A stretch of DNA of 64,000 bases from Cryptomeria japonica. Its lineage: Eukaryota; Streptophyta; Pinopsida; Cupressales; Cupressaceae. The notes under the pieces were generated by a model that was not told the origin of the DNA, searched no databases, and was given only the letters and a program-made list of their open reading frames with translations. This document shows, in pieces, positions 23,965 through 35,149 of the stretch. Positions within the stretch are counted from its first letter, which is position 1. Each line of letters opens with the position of its first letter. The DNA lies in NCBI RefSeq assembly GCF_030272615.1, contig NC_081407.1, forward strand, positions 376,954,877 through 377,018,876, read 5' to 3'. Both the position numbers and the translations under genes were made by a program.

Positions 23965-25300
23965 CTCTCCTGTAGCATGTAAGGCTCATCTGATCCTGCT
24001 GATGTCAGAATCATGCAAGGAGCCCACTGCAACATGATCCCCCTCACTATCTGGCTCCATAAGAATGGTAGTGAACATCCTTGAAAATCCAGTATCAGGT
24101 ACTATGGCTCGATCAACTGATGTATAAACAGGAGGAGGAGGTGTATCCTGACCAACTACTGTATGCTGGGGCGGGGCAGTAAGATGTGCAGTAGCAGTAG
24201 GCTGAGAATCTATATGCTCACAACCACGACTAGATGCACCCGGTCTACCAAGTGCACGCCTAACAAATGATGGGGCATCCTGTAGTGGGATCCTATGATC
24301 CATAGCAATGACCTGATATGCATCCAAGAGATCACTGGATAAGCATGCGCTCATCTACCGTAAAGGATCCATGTCATGCATGCGTGCAACATCCATCGGT
24401 GATTGTATGTCTACTTAAACATATGGATCATCACTCACTGATGCATCATGAATGCTATTATGAGAGTGCAATAAATATCTACCCACCCGATTTGATGTAA
24501 TCTCATCCACCTGTGTGGCTATAGTAGCAATACTGGAAAATATGGACTATCGAGTGTCATCTGGCACACTATCTACAACATGTGATAGGTCCACACTCTT
24601 GGGAAGAACCACAAGGTTTGGACCAATCAATGCTCATTTATTAATGGGCGAGGGTGCACTTGGTCGTCTAAAATTATCTGAAAAATCTGCCCTTCCCTTG
24701 CCCAACGTGTTTTGGAAAATCGGTGTAATCAACATCATCCAACAAATGAAACTCTGCAAATAATTGTTTATAGAAATAAAGGGGCAACTCATCCTTTTGG
24801 GGCCACCTATGATGAGTGGCTAACCATCTAGGATAGATAAATGGTGCTACTAGTGCATCTATGCACTTGGTAGGCATATAGCCTTTCACCCTACCAAAGG
24901 CCTGATAATGAGGAAACATGGTTTTCACATCAGCTACATAGAAACCCTATCATTCACTGTGTCCCATTTCACAGTACCACATACACTGCGTGAAAGGGAG
25001 CTATAGAATTCCTCCGTGTTGACCTCATCATATGGATTATAATTGTCGACGAGGTCAATCATATGAACTAGCTCATGTCTAATAGTCTCACCCCTTTTTT
25101 ATTTGTGTGATCACGCATGTTTTCCAAACTGATATTTAAATGATCTAAGGTGTGTTGGAGTGCCTCAGCAGTCTGATTGTAGAGCTGATGTCTCTCCTAT
25201 GGAGTTGTTGCAGACCTATGTGACGTCTGCTCACTCCCACGAGGATGAACACTAGGCTCAGAAGTACTCGTGTTATGTGATCCAGGTTCGTCAGACATGA
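23965..25300 (-). pseudogene. unrecognised element-borne ORF
   Basis: On the minus strand the frame starts at 25,297 (MSDEPGSHNTSTSEPSV) and runs with several shifts to a stop near 23,988. Open pieces are 25,180-25,090, 25,090-24,960, 24,928-24,674, 24,540-24,360 and 24,354-23,986. A compact block at 24,928-24,674 has FPHYQAFGRVKGYMPTK and PRWLATHHRWPQKDELPLYF, followed by ADFPKHVGQGKGRFFR-like text. The end is Pro/Thr-rich. I cannot assign it to a known transposase or accessory family. It is the only gene-like content of the element besides the hairpin, so it may be a remnant of the element's own protein. Confidence 0.4.
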
Positions 25301-25825
25301 TGCTCAGTGGATAATGTAGAACTAGACATATATATCTGCACATGTGCATGTATATAGTACACATTAAATAATAATAAAAAATGTATACATACATTTAAAT
25401 CATTTTAAACATATTTAAAAACATGTAAATTAAAGAAATTAGATATATACATTTTAAAGAAATTTAAACGTCATAAATGCATACTTGAGTTAAAATTTTC
25501 TAGATATAAAGACAAAATTAAGATAAATTTCTAGAGATCCATACACAAAAGAAATTTACACAACTATAAATTTAATTTTAAATTTCAATATATTTCTAAT
25601 TTACAATTACATATATTTGCATATACAATAATTAATTTCAAAATTAGTCAAATTAAGACCCCAAGTTAAGTCAAATTAATTTACAATTAATTCACAATTT
25701 TGCATATGTACAAATTAATTAATAGGTCCTAGTTTGGTCTTATGTGGTCCTAATAGGTCATACTTGGGGTGCAGGTAAATTTCGTAAAAGAAACCAAGTA
25801 GGTTTGCATTATCTTGAATGACGTG
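25301..25825. other. AT-rich spacer with GGTCCTA motif
   Basis: Mostly AT-rich, no coding. At 25,724-25,760 it has GGTCCTAGTTTGGTCTTATG and CCTAATAGGTC, the same words as the satellite right of the hairpin. So the hairpin sits between two blocks of this motif. Confidence 0.5.
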
Positions 25826-26585
25826 GAAACAAGCTCATCAGCTGCCCAGAAGAGAGCAATTGGAGAAAAGCAGAGGAAATTGTTAAAGGGTGATAAATAC
25901 ATAGAGAGTATGCAATACAAACAAACAATGTTTAAAGTGTGTGATGTGGTCTCTAATTTATGTCTGGAGGGACTAACTGGTTTTGGAGTTGAACGGGGAA
26001 ACCTATTGGGCCACGCTTGGAGGAAATCAATGTGTTCATGCAAGGGCCACCTTTTTTCTATTATGAGAATGATGCTTTTGCACCGAAGGATATTTGGAAG
26101 ACAATATCAAAAAATTTCTATGGTGTGGAACCAGAGTTGGTGGACTCGTCGAAGTACTTTTCAACTTCCAGAAGACCAGAGAATTATGCTTTCAAAATCG
26201 CCCTTCTATTAGATTGTCTACATAGCCTCTTGGTCTTCTAATATGCTGAAATGTGTACTTCAAGTCCACCAACTCTAGTTCCACACCATAGAAATTTTCA
26301 AAAATTGTCTTCCAAATATCCTTCGGTGCAAAATCATCATTCTCATAATAGAAAAAAGGTGGCCCTTGCATGAACACGATAATTTCCTCCAAGCGTGGCC
26401 CAATAGGTTTTCGCGTCCAACTCTAAAATGAGTTAGTCCCTCCGGACATAAATTAGAGACCACATCACACACTCTAGACATTGTTGTTTGTATTGCATAC
26501 TCTCTATGTATTTATCACCCTTTAACAATTTCCTCTGCTCTTCTCCAATTTCTCTCTTTTGGGCAGCTGATGAGCTTGTTTTCAT
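25826..26585. repeat. long inverted repeat made of a DRM-type methyltransferase fragment
   Basis: Left arm about 25,826-26,183, loop about 45 bp, right arm about 26,227-26,585. The arms match over their whole length with roughly one difference per ten bases. In the left arm on plus (26,017-26,190) and in the right arm on minus (26,392-26,192) the translation reads GPPFFYYEN, then APKDIWKTI, then ELVD. The right arm adds RRPRGYVDNLIEGRF. This follows the plant DRM1/DRM2 segment just before the rearranged catalytic motifs, where GPPFFYYEN, PKGVWETIS, EFVDSKYF and RKRGYIHNLP occur. Catalytic motifs are not included, so no enzyme is made. A transcript across it would fold into a hairpin of about 760 nt. 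The upstream part of the arms has a few in-frame stops, so coding function is lost. Confidence 0.85.
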
Positions 26586-27535
26586 GTGTTGCAAGGGGCC
26601 TTAAGTGGTCCTAAGGGGTGCACATGTGTTGCAAGGGGCCTTAAGGACCACATATGACCCTTTGCGACAACATTTGGTCTTTTGTGGTCCTAATAGGTCC
26701 TAAGGGGTGCACATGTGTCACAACAGGCCTTAAGTGGTCCTAAGGGGCCACACATGTGTGACCCCTTAGGACCACATATGACCCCTTGTGATAACATTTG
26801 GTCTTTTGTGGTCCTAATAGGTCCTAAGGGGCGTACATGTGTCGCAAGGGGCCCTAAGTGGTCCTAAGGGGTCACACATGTGTTCTAACACATGCGTGAC
26901 CCCTTAGGACCACATATGACCCCTTGTGACAATATTTGGTCCTATGTGGTCCTAATAGGTCCTAATGGGTGCACATGTGTCGCAAGGGGCCTTAAGTGGT
27001 CCTAAGGGGTCACGCATGTGTTAGAATACATGCGTGACCCCTTAGGACCACGTATGACTCCTTGCGACAACATTTGGTCTTTTGTGGTCCTATTAGGTCC
27101 TAAGGGGTGCACATGTGTCGCAAGGGGCCTTAAGTGGTCCTAAGGGGTCACGCATGTGTTCCTTAAGTGGTCCTAAGGGGTCACGCATGTGTTAGAACAC
27201 ATGCGTGACCCCTTAGGACCACTTAAGGCCCCTTGCGACACATGTGCACCCCTTAGGACCTAACACATGCGTGACCCCTTAGGACCACATATGACCTCTT
27301 GCAACAAAATTTGGTCCTATGTGGTCCTAATAGGTCCTAATGGGTGCACATATGTCACTAGGGGCCTTAAGTGGTCCTAAGGGGTCACACATGTGTTAGA
27401 ACACATGCGTGACCCCTTAGGACCACATATGACCCCTTGCGACACCATTTGGTCTTATATGGTCATAATAGGTCCTAAGGGGTGCACATGTGTAGCAAGG
27501 GACCTTTAGTGGTCCTAAGGGGTCATATAAAATAA
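26586..27535. repeat. palindromic satellite array, about 139-bp unit
   Basis: At least seven units built from GGGGCCTTAAGTGGTCCTAA, GGGGTCACGCATGTGTT and their complements. The spacing is 139 bp between 26,846, 26,985 and 27,124. The centre 27,164-27,231 is a perfect palindrome with 33-bp arms around AG. The imperfect arms extend over 60 bp each side. It is non-coding. Confidence 0.9.
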
Positions 27536-27574
27536 TTATATACTCCCTAGGATGTATACATACACATACACATA

Positions 27575-27745
27575 CATACACCTGAGGACATGCTATGAGG
27601 GGTCGTGTACGGTCTTGAGGGGTCACACACATACACCTTAGGACATGCTATGAGGGGTTGTGTGTGGTCCTGAGGGGTCACACACATACACCTGAGGACA
27701 TGCTATGAGGGGTCGTGTGTGGTCCTAAGGGGTCACACATGTGTG
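27575..27745. repeat. 55-bp tandem repeat
   Basis: Three copies starting near 27,579, 27,634 and 27,689, each with GAGGACATGCTATGAGGGGT and GAGGGGTCACACACAT. The following 27,745-27,790 carries the complement of the same words, giving another inverted repeat. Confidence 0.85.
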
Positions 27746-27819
27746 TGATCCCTCAAGACCACACAGAAACCCTCATAGCATGTCTCGAGGTGTATTTATG
27801 TCCTAAGGCGTATATAATT

Positions 27820-28150
27820 ATTTTATGTGTATTTATGTATGTATGCACGTATGTATTTATGTATGTGTATGTACATGTATGTGTGTATGTATGTATATAG
27901 ACATAGGTATGTATGTGTATGCATTTTTATGTATGTGTATATCCTAAGGTGTACATATAATTATTCTATATTTATGTATGTACAAGTATGTAGGCATGTA
28001 TGTATGTTTGTGTATGTTTGTATGTAGGTTTGTATGTATGTGTATGTAGGTGTATGTATGTATGTATGTATGTGTACGTATGTATGTAGGTTTGTATGTA
28101 TGTATCTACGTATGTATGTGTATGTATTTACATATGTATGTGTGTATTTA
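27820..28150. repeat. TGTA/TATG microsatellite
   Basis: Degenerate (TGTA)n with GTGTATG variants. The reading frames here are low-complexity artefacts. Confidence 0.9.
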
Positions 28151-28423
28151 TTTTCTAATATTCTAAACTAATATGATAGAATATATACAAAAAAAAAAAT
28201 TAAAAAACTTTAAAAAAACTAATTTTCTATTAAACACAATTTAAAAAAAAAACAATATAAATTAATATGTTAAAATAAATACATTTAAAAAAAAAAAAGG
28301 TACATACCGTCGAAGCCCTTCCAGTCAGATCTCTGAGACTTTTTGCGCCCTCCTACTTAACTCCAAGCCGCTCAATGCAAAATGAGCAGCTTGGGTGGAT
28401 TTTGGCACCTATATAGGGTAACG

Positions 28424-28670
28424 GGTTTCCGGTCGGAACGGTTCCGGCTGGAAACCCCTTGCCATGAGAGCGCAACGTGGCTGCTGAATGCGGCCAAATC
28501 GGTCTGACCGGAATGGTTCCAGCTGGAAACCCCTTGCCACGAGAGCGCAATGTGGCTGTTGCATGCGGCCAAATCGGTCTGACCGGAATGCTTCTAGCTG
28601 GAACACTTTCGACCGGAACACTTCCAGCCAGAACACTTCTAATCAAAATGCTTCCGATCGGAATAGGCAT
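28424..28670. repeat. 75-bp subterminal repeat and CCGGAA motifs
   Basis: Units starting at about 28,431, 28,506 and 28,581 (period 75 bp) share GGCTGGAAACCCCTTGCC and GCGGCCAAATCGGTCTGACC. The third unit decays into short 17-18-bp repeats of the GACCGGAACACTTCCAGCC type. It is just inside the right end of the 6.2-kb element. Confidence 0.8.
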
Positions 28671-28713
28671 TGTTAGCCTAAAGTGCGACATAGATCCATA
28701 CGATCACCCGAGT

Positions 28714-29715
28714 TTCATCTAATATTCCATTTATAGTTACTCCATTCAATTCTTTGGATATGCAAAATTGTTTTATCAAAGTCAGTAGTTTACTTCAAAA
28801 ATCAATTGCACTGTTAAGGCTCCAATATTGAGGAAACACAATAGACATGGCGTTGAGTAGGTTGTTAGGAGGGAGTCTACTTCTAATCTATGAGGAAAGA
28901 TCATAGGCAATTTTCTTCATAGAAGTAGTTACACACTCAACAATCTTGTCGAAAATTCCTTGGCAACTCTTGGTAGTTGCTTCTTGGTGCGCTTTCCTGG
29001 TTCCTCGGGGTCGACTGTGGCATAGAAGTGCATTGGTATCTCAACTCCCCATACATTGGCACATACCTCCCCATTTGCACCGATTTGTAAAATGTTACCA
29101 GGATTGTTCAAATTTGTGAGTGTCTGCCACTTAACAAATTTTTCATCAGATAGTGTTTGGTTGATTTCAATAGAGATTGTCGAGGGCCATGCATGTCAAC
29201 TTACGCGCATAGCATATTATGCAATATACAAAGCTCTTTTTTGGGAATCCTTAATCATATTCCTCATTTCCTCTAGCATGGGCAGAAGAGCTGCTAAAGT
29301 TAAGAGTGTCTCTAGATTACTTAACCTCCAAAGAAGGTCATGAAATTTTGGTTGCTCTGATTTGTTGCGAGTTGTGTGAAATAGCCCAATGAAGGATGGA
29401 TATTCTAAAAATACTCGATGTACTAGACCATCCAAAGAGGTCTATCTGGTATCATTATCCTTAAGAAGCTTGTTCCCATCAGTTATTTCATCAACAAAGC
29501 GTTCAAATTCCATAAATTGCTTGGGACTTCAACAGAAGTGTGAGTAGAGTTCCCTGATTAAAATTTGATTTTTTTTATTGGAGCATACTTGCTCACAATT
29601 CCAAAAGCTAGATTCATTCCAGTGAGCCATGCAGTGAATTGCAGTAATGTAGGGTGCAAAATAAGTTTCAATCTTTGTACAAAGACTGTTCCTGTGACCG
29701 TGGTTGTTTCAAATG
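28714..29715 (-). pseudogene. hAT-type transposase, N-terminal and middle part
   Basis: The minus-strand reading starts near 29,715. Pieces in changing frames give IHCMAHWNESSFWNC, then RELYSHFC and ITDGNKLLKD, then LDGLVHRVFLEYPSFIGLF. NLETLLTLAALLPMLEEM, a TDEKFVKWQTLTNL-like piece and SIVFPQYW follow, and it ends GILDET at the insertion. This order (HCxAHR, the YPS block, 'LPxLE', FPQYW) is that of the hAT-like ZNF862/C17orf113-type transposases. At least four frameshifts or stops are present. The last in-frame codon before the insertion joins in phase to the C-terminal part at 22,480. Confidence 0.75.
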
Positions 29716-30050
29716 GTCTGCTTGTTTCAAGCCTCGACTTGGTGTCTCTATAAGAATTATTAATTATTAATCAAATAAGGTCTTTTGACCAATCACTTAT
29801 AAGTTCTTTTTAGCTATTCAAATGAAACTTCTTTGACAATTTTTTACCATTTCAAATTTTAGGTATTCTATATTCTTAGTACTATATCTTAATTTTTATC
29901 TTAAATTTAATTTGCGTCTTTCTTTAAGATATCTCCCGAACTAGTTCTTAAAAAATGTTGGAAATCAACAATTAGAATTTGAAAATATTGATCTCAAATT
30001 ATATTTGGATCATGTGCCATCAATCTTATACATCTCAAAAATGAGCTAGG
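29712..30050. repeat. dispersed repeat R2/R1 fragment
   Basis: 29,718-29,960 matches 49,440-49,660 (CTTGTTTCAAGCCTCG, AATAAGGTCTTTTGA), and 29,955-30,050 matches 48,750-48,840 (AATCAACAATTAGAATTTGA-type text). It abuts the hAT remnant. Confidence 0.6.
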
Positions 30051-30754
30051 ATAAGGAATCAATCGTATGTTTACATTAATATTAATTTGAAAAAAAAAAG
30101 ATTAAAAACCAAAAAAACATATTTTAATATGATTATTTAGAAAAATAATGTGTACAAAATAAAATCATACTATTTTCTTCTTTTAATAATAATATATTTT
30201 AATGATATCTTCTTTTGTTTGAATATTCCATTTTTTTTTGAAGAATTAAAAGTGGAAAAGTCAAAATCATCAAAAATAAAGAATTAACTATTTTTCTTAC
30301 TTTTTTAAATGATTACTTTTTCATTAAGTGAAAATATTATTATAATTATTTATTCTTGTTAATGAAATTATAAATAATAATTCAAAATTATTCGAATTCA
30401 TTTAATTATAGTTATTTGTCTTATTTAAATTTTAATTGATGTAGAATACTTATTTTTTGAATTAGAAATCTATCTTTAATTTCTATCTTCTTTCAATAAG
30501 AATATAGTTTAATTTAATCTTTGTTATTAGGACATTCTATCTTATTTTTTTATCAAATTATTCTAATCATCATCTTCTTCTTTTAAGGTTCAATTTACAT
30601 TAAGTTAAAATTTTATTTTTTTTATTTTTGACTTATGAAGTTACAATTAATAATTTAAAATATAATAGAATTAATTTAATTTATACATTTGTCTTATTAA
30701 ATTTTAATTTATTGTAGAATAATTATCTTTAACTTTTTTAGTTTTATATCTTTC
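30051..30754. other. AT-rich, no feature
   Basis: Very AT-rich with long T and A runs. I see no coding or repeat unit that I can delimit. Confidence 0.5.
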
Positions 30755-31128
30755 TCTACTTATTCTCTCTCCCTCTAACTCATAAACACACACTCCTTGT
30801 TTCTCCCTCCCTTTCTCTATCTCTATCTCTCTTCCTATTCCTCTTTATTTCTTTATATTTCTCTCAATATATATCTCTCCCTCTCTCTCTATTTCTCCCT
30901 ATCTCTCCCTCCCTCATTCCCTATGTATCCCACAATCTATCTCTTTATCATTACCTCTCTCTCCCTTTATCTTCTTTTACATATCTATCTCTTGCTCCTC
31001 TTCCAATATATGTCTATCTCTTCCTCTATCTCCCCATATTTCTCTCCCTCTACCTTCATATCTATTTGTCTATCTCTCTCCATCTCTCCCTCTCTCTGTG
31101 TCTCCTTATATCTCTTTATCTCTCCATA

Positions 31129-31199
<71 letters not shown>

Positions 31200-31494
31200 C
31201 TTTTAACCTCTATATTCAAATCTATTTTCCTTTTTATATCCATCTTCCCATATTTCTTCTTTTCCTCTCTCTCTTTCTCTCATTATTTTTTTAGCTTCCA
31301 CATCTATCTAATCCTATCCCTTCTCTCTCTTTTCCCTCCATATCTCTCTCCTTTTCTCTGTATTTCTCTCCTATTTCTCCATCTTCATATTCATACAATC
31401 TCCGTCTCTATCTATATCTCTATATTTATATCTTTACCTCTCTCTATTTATCTCTTGCTCCCCCTAGTCTACTTCTCTCTCCCTCTCATCTGAT
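30755..31494. repeat. pyrimidine (CT)-rich tract
   Basis: About 740 bp in which the plus strand is almost only C and T, with a pure (CT)n core at 31,132-31,197. The apparent Ser/Leu-rich ORFs here are artefacts of CT repeats. Confidence 0.95.
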
Positions 31495-33640
31495 TGCAAA
31501 CATAACATGATCCTGTTGGTTATGGAACTTGATTATCTTCCTAATTGAAAAGTTTTGTTTCGGTTATAATTGGAACCTTGTAAGAGGATGCAAAGTGGAT
31601 TTGACACTATCACTTCTCCATTGACACCTTTGTTGCACAAGCAACATTATTTTCTAAATTTGGCCTACCAATTGATCTCATGTACTACACAAATTTATCC
31701 CTAATTGACTTTCGACACCTCTTCGATATACCCATTGCACAGTAAGGTGCAATTGATAGTTTTTATATAATTGAGAATGATATTATAATAGAAAGTGTCT
31801 TCTTTTTAATATAATGATTGATTGGTTACTTAGAGTCTTTTCTTCTCTCTCTTCTCCTATTATATAGTTGAAAATTTCAAAAACAAAATCTCCTTCCTAC
31901 AAAAAATTAAAAGCATATATTTCCCCTAACTTGAATACATTTTTTTATTAAATAAAAAAAACACAATTACACAATATAATAAAAACAATTTTTTTTTTAT
32001 CAAACTAATAGAAACAAAGGAATATTATAATCCATACCAACATAACTAAAAAAAATTACAATATATATTGATAAATACATTTATCTTTAATTTTAAGAAA
32101 TATATTTATAAATAGATTTCTTAATAAATAAAATAATTTTGTGTAAAGTTGGATTTCTTGTTTTATGTTATTTATTTGATTTATTTTATATGTTCTTATA
32201 CATTTGTCTTATCTACTAGTTTATTATGCATATATGCTCACATTTATTTTAATGTGCATTTAAAATCTCCAAATTGAAATGGGTTTGAGTAATCCTTATA
32301 GATGTGAATATTTGTAATGTGTGTACATATTTGTACACTTGTAAATGAATAGAATGTGTAAGAATTAGTTCAAATAGAATCAAAATAAAGAGAAATGTAT
32401 AGAACTACATGTAAGTGCAAATAGATAAAGAAATGATCAAACTTAACAAAAAAGTGTACCATATGTTACTCTATAATTTTATTGAAACATTTTCTTAAAA
32501 TAAATCAAAACCAAAAACTAGATTGAAATTAGAATAAATATACAAATTTCATAGTTACAAAATTGTAAAACAACATTTCTATTAAAAATCATAAAAAAAT
32601 ATTTTCATTTTAAATAAATGTAACAAATAATGAATAAAACATTAGAGAATATTTATAAATAATCACTATATTAACTAAATAAATGAATTATTTATATAAA
32701 AATCTCACAACATACCAAAAAAAAACGTAGAAAATAACATAACATCCACCTTATAAACTCAAAGAGTATATGCCTATCTAGAACATATATCTTATAAAAA
32801 AATTGCTAACCAGTGTGTTGTGCAATCATCCCCAAATTGTTTATATATTTCAATTTTATGTTAAAAAAAAAATTGTTAGATTTTTAATTTGATCATTAAA
32901 TCTTTTGTGGAATCATTTGATTGTTACATGTTTGTTTTGTAATTAGCTTTCACAATCTAACTTTGACACAATCAAATACACTCATATCTTTTTAGAATGT
33001 AACTGTATAAATTAACTTAATTTTGATAGAATTATTCTTCCTTTTAATATAAAGATTGATTTGGTTGCAGATAAATATATTTACAGTCTTTTTAGAATCT
33101 AACTGTATAAATTAACTTAATTTTGATAGAATTCTTCTTCCTTTTAATATAAAGATCTTCCTTTTAATATAAAGATTGATTTGGTTGCAGATAAATATAT
33201 TTACAGTCTTAAATTCTTTTCCAAAACTAAAATCTCCTTCTTATAAGCTTTAAAAAAATACTTTTCCATCCCTCTTTTCCTTTTTCCTAAAAACTTTTCT
33301 AAATTTACATTCCCTTTCAAATTAGATATTACCTATACAATTTCCTCCTCCGCCCCCCCCCCCCACTTTCAAATTAGATATTACCTACCCCCCCCCCCCC
33401 CCCCCGAATTTGACAATGCCCCCCCCAAGGAAAACTACAATCCATATAACCAAATACATACAAACCAATGAAGCAGCCAAAATTGCGGTCAATACCAGCC
33501 AATATAACATTCAATGCCTCCACATCTGATTCTTATCTGTTTTCACCCTTTTACTTTACCAGATATGGCATTGCTGTAAATTAATTCATAAATCAGATCT
33601 GTTGTTCGAATCCCACCGATTTTTTAATTATCTTTTAATG
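31495..33640. repeat. AT-rich dispersed repeat R1 with local duplications
   Basis: Pieces at 32,255-32,480 (CCAAATTGAAATG, ACATGTAAGTGCAAATAGAT) and 32,690-33,000 match 40,430-42,200 and 46,680-47,200. A 115-bp tandem duplication lies at about 32,990-33,210, with TTTGGTTGCAGATAAATATA in both copies. Poly-C runs at 33,352-33,364 and 33,390-33,405 lie in two copies of an ACTTTCAAATTAGATATTAC segment. No gene is seen. Confidence 0.6.
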
Positions 33641-34520
33641 TAGGCTTAATTAATGCAATAGTTTTAAGTGCCGTCTATTTTTGTTACATACACAAAAACA
33701 TGTGTCAAAGTTCGAATCACTACAACAGTGTCAATTATTAAGATATATGCCAAGTTCGAATCTATAATAGAGTAATATATTATATTTATTTTATGTTAAC
33801 CTTTCGTTTTATCGCTGGATTATATGGTACTTAAAATGGACTGCGTGTTTCAAATTCTAAAATCTTAGAACTATTTATGAAAGGTTAGTCATTGTCTAAT
33901 TTGAGAATCTTAGTATTATATCTTAATTTTTAATTTTTAATTTAATTTAATGTGGATCTTTCTTTAAAATATATTATTTATTTAATTTGAATTTTTTAAA
34001 ACATATATAATTTTGATGCATTTTGTTATAGTTGTGTATATTAATTTTGTGTTTATGTATAACCTTTCTATTTACACATCTATCTTCTTAGATTAATTGT
34101 GGAAGATTTATCGGACTTCCTTTCATTTGCTATCAAAGCTTGATCATAATTGGTTATTGGGTGTTAGGATTATAAGGATGTTTTTTTTCATATTAATCTT
34201 GGTTCGAATAAGATTGTGTGTAAAACAAAATCATTTTTGTTGAGAACATGTCATGCACATCTCTTATGAAGATGGAAAAGTTTGATGGTGCAAAAATAAT
34301 CAAGCTATAGAACCTCCAAACAAAGAATTTATTAGTTGATCAAGATCTTTAAGGTCTAGTCATTAGAAACAAGCTTGGAACCATGTAATAAGAAAATTAT
34401 GATGTTTTTAAAAAATGTGAGGAGCCTCATTCAAATATATTTGGTGGGTTCACTGCACCTAATTGTTTCAAGAAAATTCATGAAGAATGAAGATTTTCTA
34501 AAGAAGAAGTTATATTCACT
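33641..34520 (+). repeat. copia repeat R2, copy 3 (LTR end, primer site, gag start)
   Basis: 33,641-33,920 matches 49,249-49,660. 33,930-34,135 matches copy 1 near 2,000 and 2,905-3,003. A changed primer site (TGCTATCAAAGC, 34,138-34,149) is followed at 34,248 by MSCTSLMKMEKFDGAKI, the copia gag start, broken by stops and ending near 34,520. This copy lacks the chimeric element, so it represents the empty form of the insertion site. Confidence 0.65.
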
Positions 34521-34779
34521 AATGCAATAGTTTTAACGGAAGGGAGGGAGATATAGTTAGTAAGGGAAAGGAAGGTATTGGTGATCAAAACGGTCCTGAG
34601 AATAGAAGGGAATACTAGGAAGGAGATAATCGGGAACACTCCCAATCTCCATGTCCATCCTCGATGCATAGTACATATCAAACATTTAATATAGCAAAGG
34701 AAGTTGAAGTAGAAATTTAATTTTTTGAGGAATTGGCAACTATTTCCAGAATCATTGGGCCTAAATTCGAACAAAGAAA
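34521..34779. other. no clear feature
   Basis: Purine-rich spacer. A short minus-strand ORF has no family match. Confidence 0.35.
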
Positions 34780-35149
34780 ATTAGGGCATAGGTGTAAGGA
34801 AAGCTACGGTGCCGAAATGATCTCCTAATGCCAATTCGCAGAGGATGTAAGCAACAATATCTATCTAATTCCTTAATCGCATCTCGAGATGACTTAAACA
34901 GAAGAATAGAGAATATATAAAAACCACGCACATATACACAAAGATTTTTACCATGGGAAACCCTTTCGGGAAAAAATCCACACACCAAAAAGCCGAGTGT
35001 CTCCTTTGTATTACAGTAAACAATATTACATACAATTGACAACGGACTTTTTGCACAGGCTCAAATTGTATTAAAATCAACTTGAATTTCTATCACACTA
35101 CCAATGAAACTTGTAACAGTTTATACACACTACAATCCGTTATGAAATC
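34780..35149 (-). repeat. copia-type LTR-like arm, minus orientation
   Basis: The reverse complement of this segment matches 36,609-36,980 (about 370 bp). On its sense strand it has GGGTTTCCCATGGTAAAAAT and TGTGTATATGTGCGTGG, a phrase common near the transcript end of copia LTRs. Together the two arms form an inverted pair separated by about 1.46 kb. Confidence 0.65.

Larger units (their letters stand above)
22484..28710. mobile_element. 6.2-kb DNA transposon-like insertion carrying a DRM hairpin
   Basis: The element starts GGGTAAAAGTAC and ends GATCACCCG, with a 3-bp AGT duplication. The outer ends pair only weakly as inverted repeats. A better inverted match lies 20-60 bp in: CACTTT...AGGCTAACA on both ends (22,508-22,545 and the complement of 28,650-28,687). 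A 3-bp duplication is usual for CACTA and PIF/Harbinger elements. The subterminal (T)CCGGAA-type repeats at 23,278-23,335 and 28,424-28,670 favour a CACTA-like organisation, but the ends are not CACTA. No DDE transposase is recognisable. Cargo, left to right: a decayed minus-strand ORF, the DRM inverted repeat, palindromic satellites and a TGTA microsatellite. Confidence 0.65.

Noticed and set aside
25814-26241. A working DRM gene
   Set aside because: Only a fragment before the catalytic motifs is present, in two frames with stops, and duplicated as an inverted repeat.
27835-28150. TGTA array as a CRISPR-like or regulatory repeat
   Set aside because: It is a simple microsatellite with no spacers, and the genome is eukaryotic.
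22484-28710. Assignment as a CACTA element
   Set aside because: The 3-bp duplication and subterminal repeats fit, but the ends do not read CACTA/TAGTG and no CACTA transposase is visible.
30797-31493. Ser/Leu/Tyr-rich ORFs of 131-165 codons
   Set aside because: They are translations of a CT-rich tract, including the pure (CT)n core.
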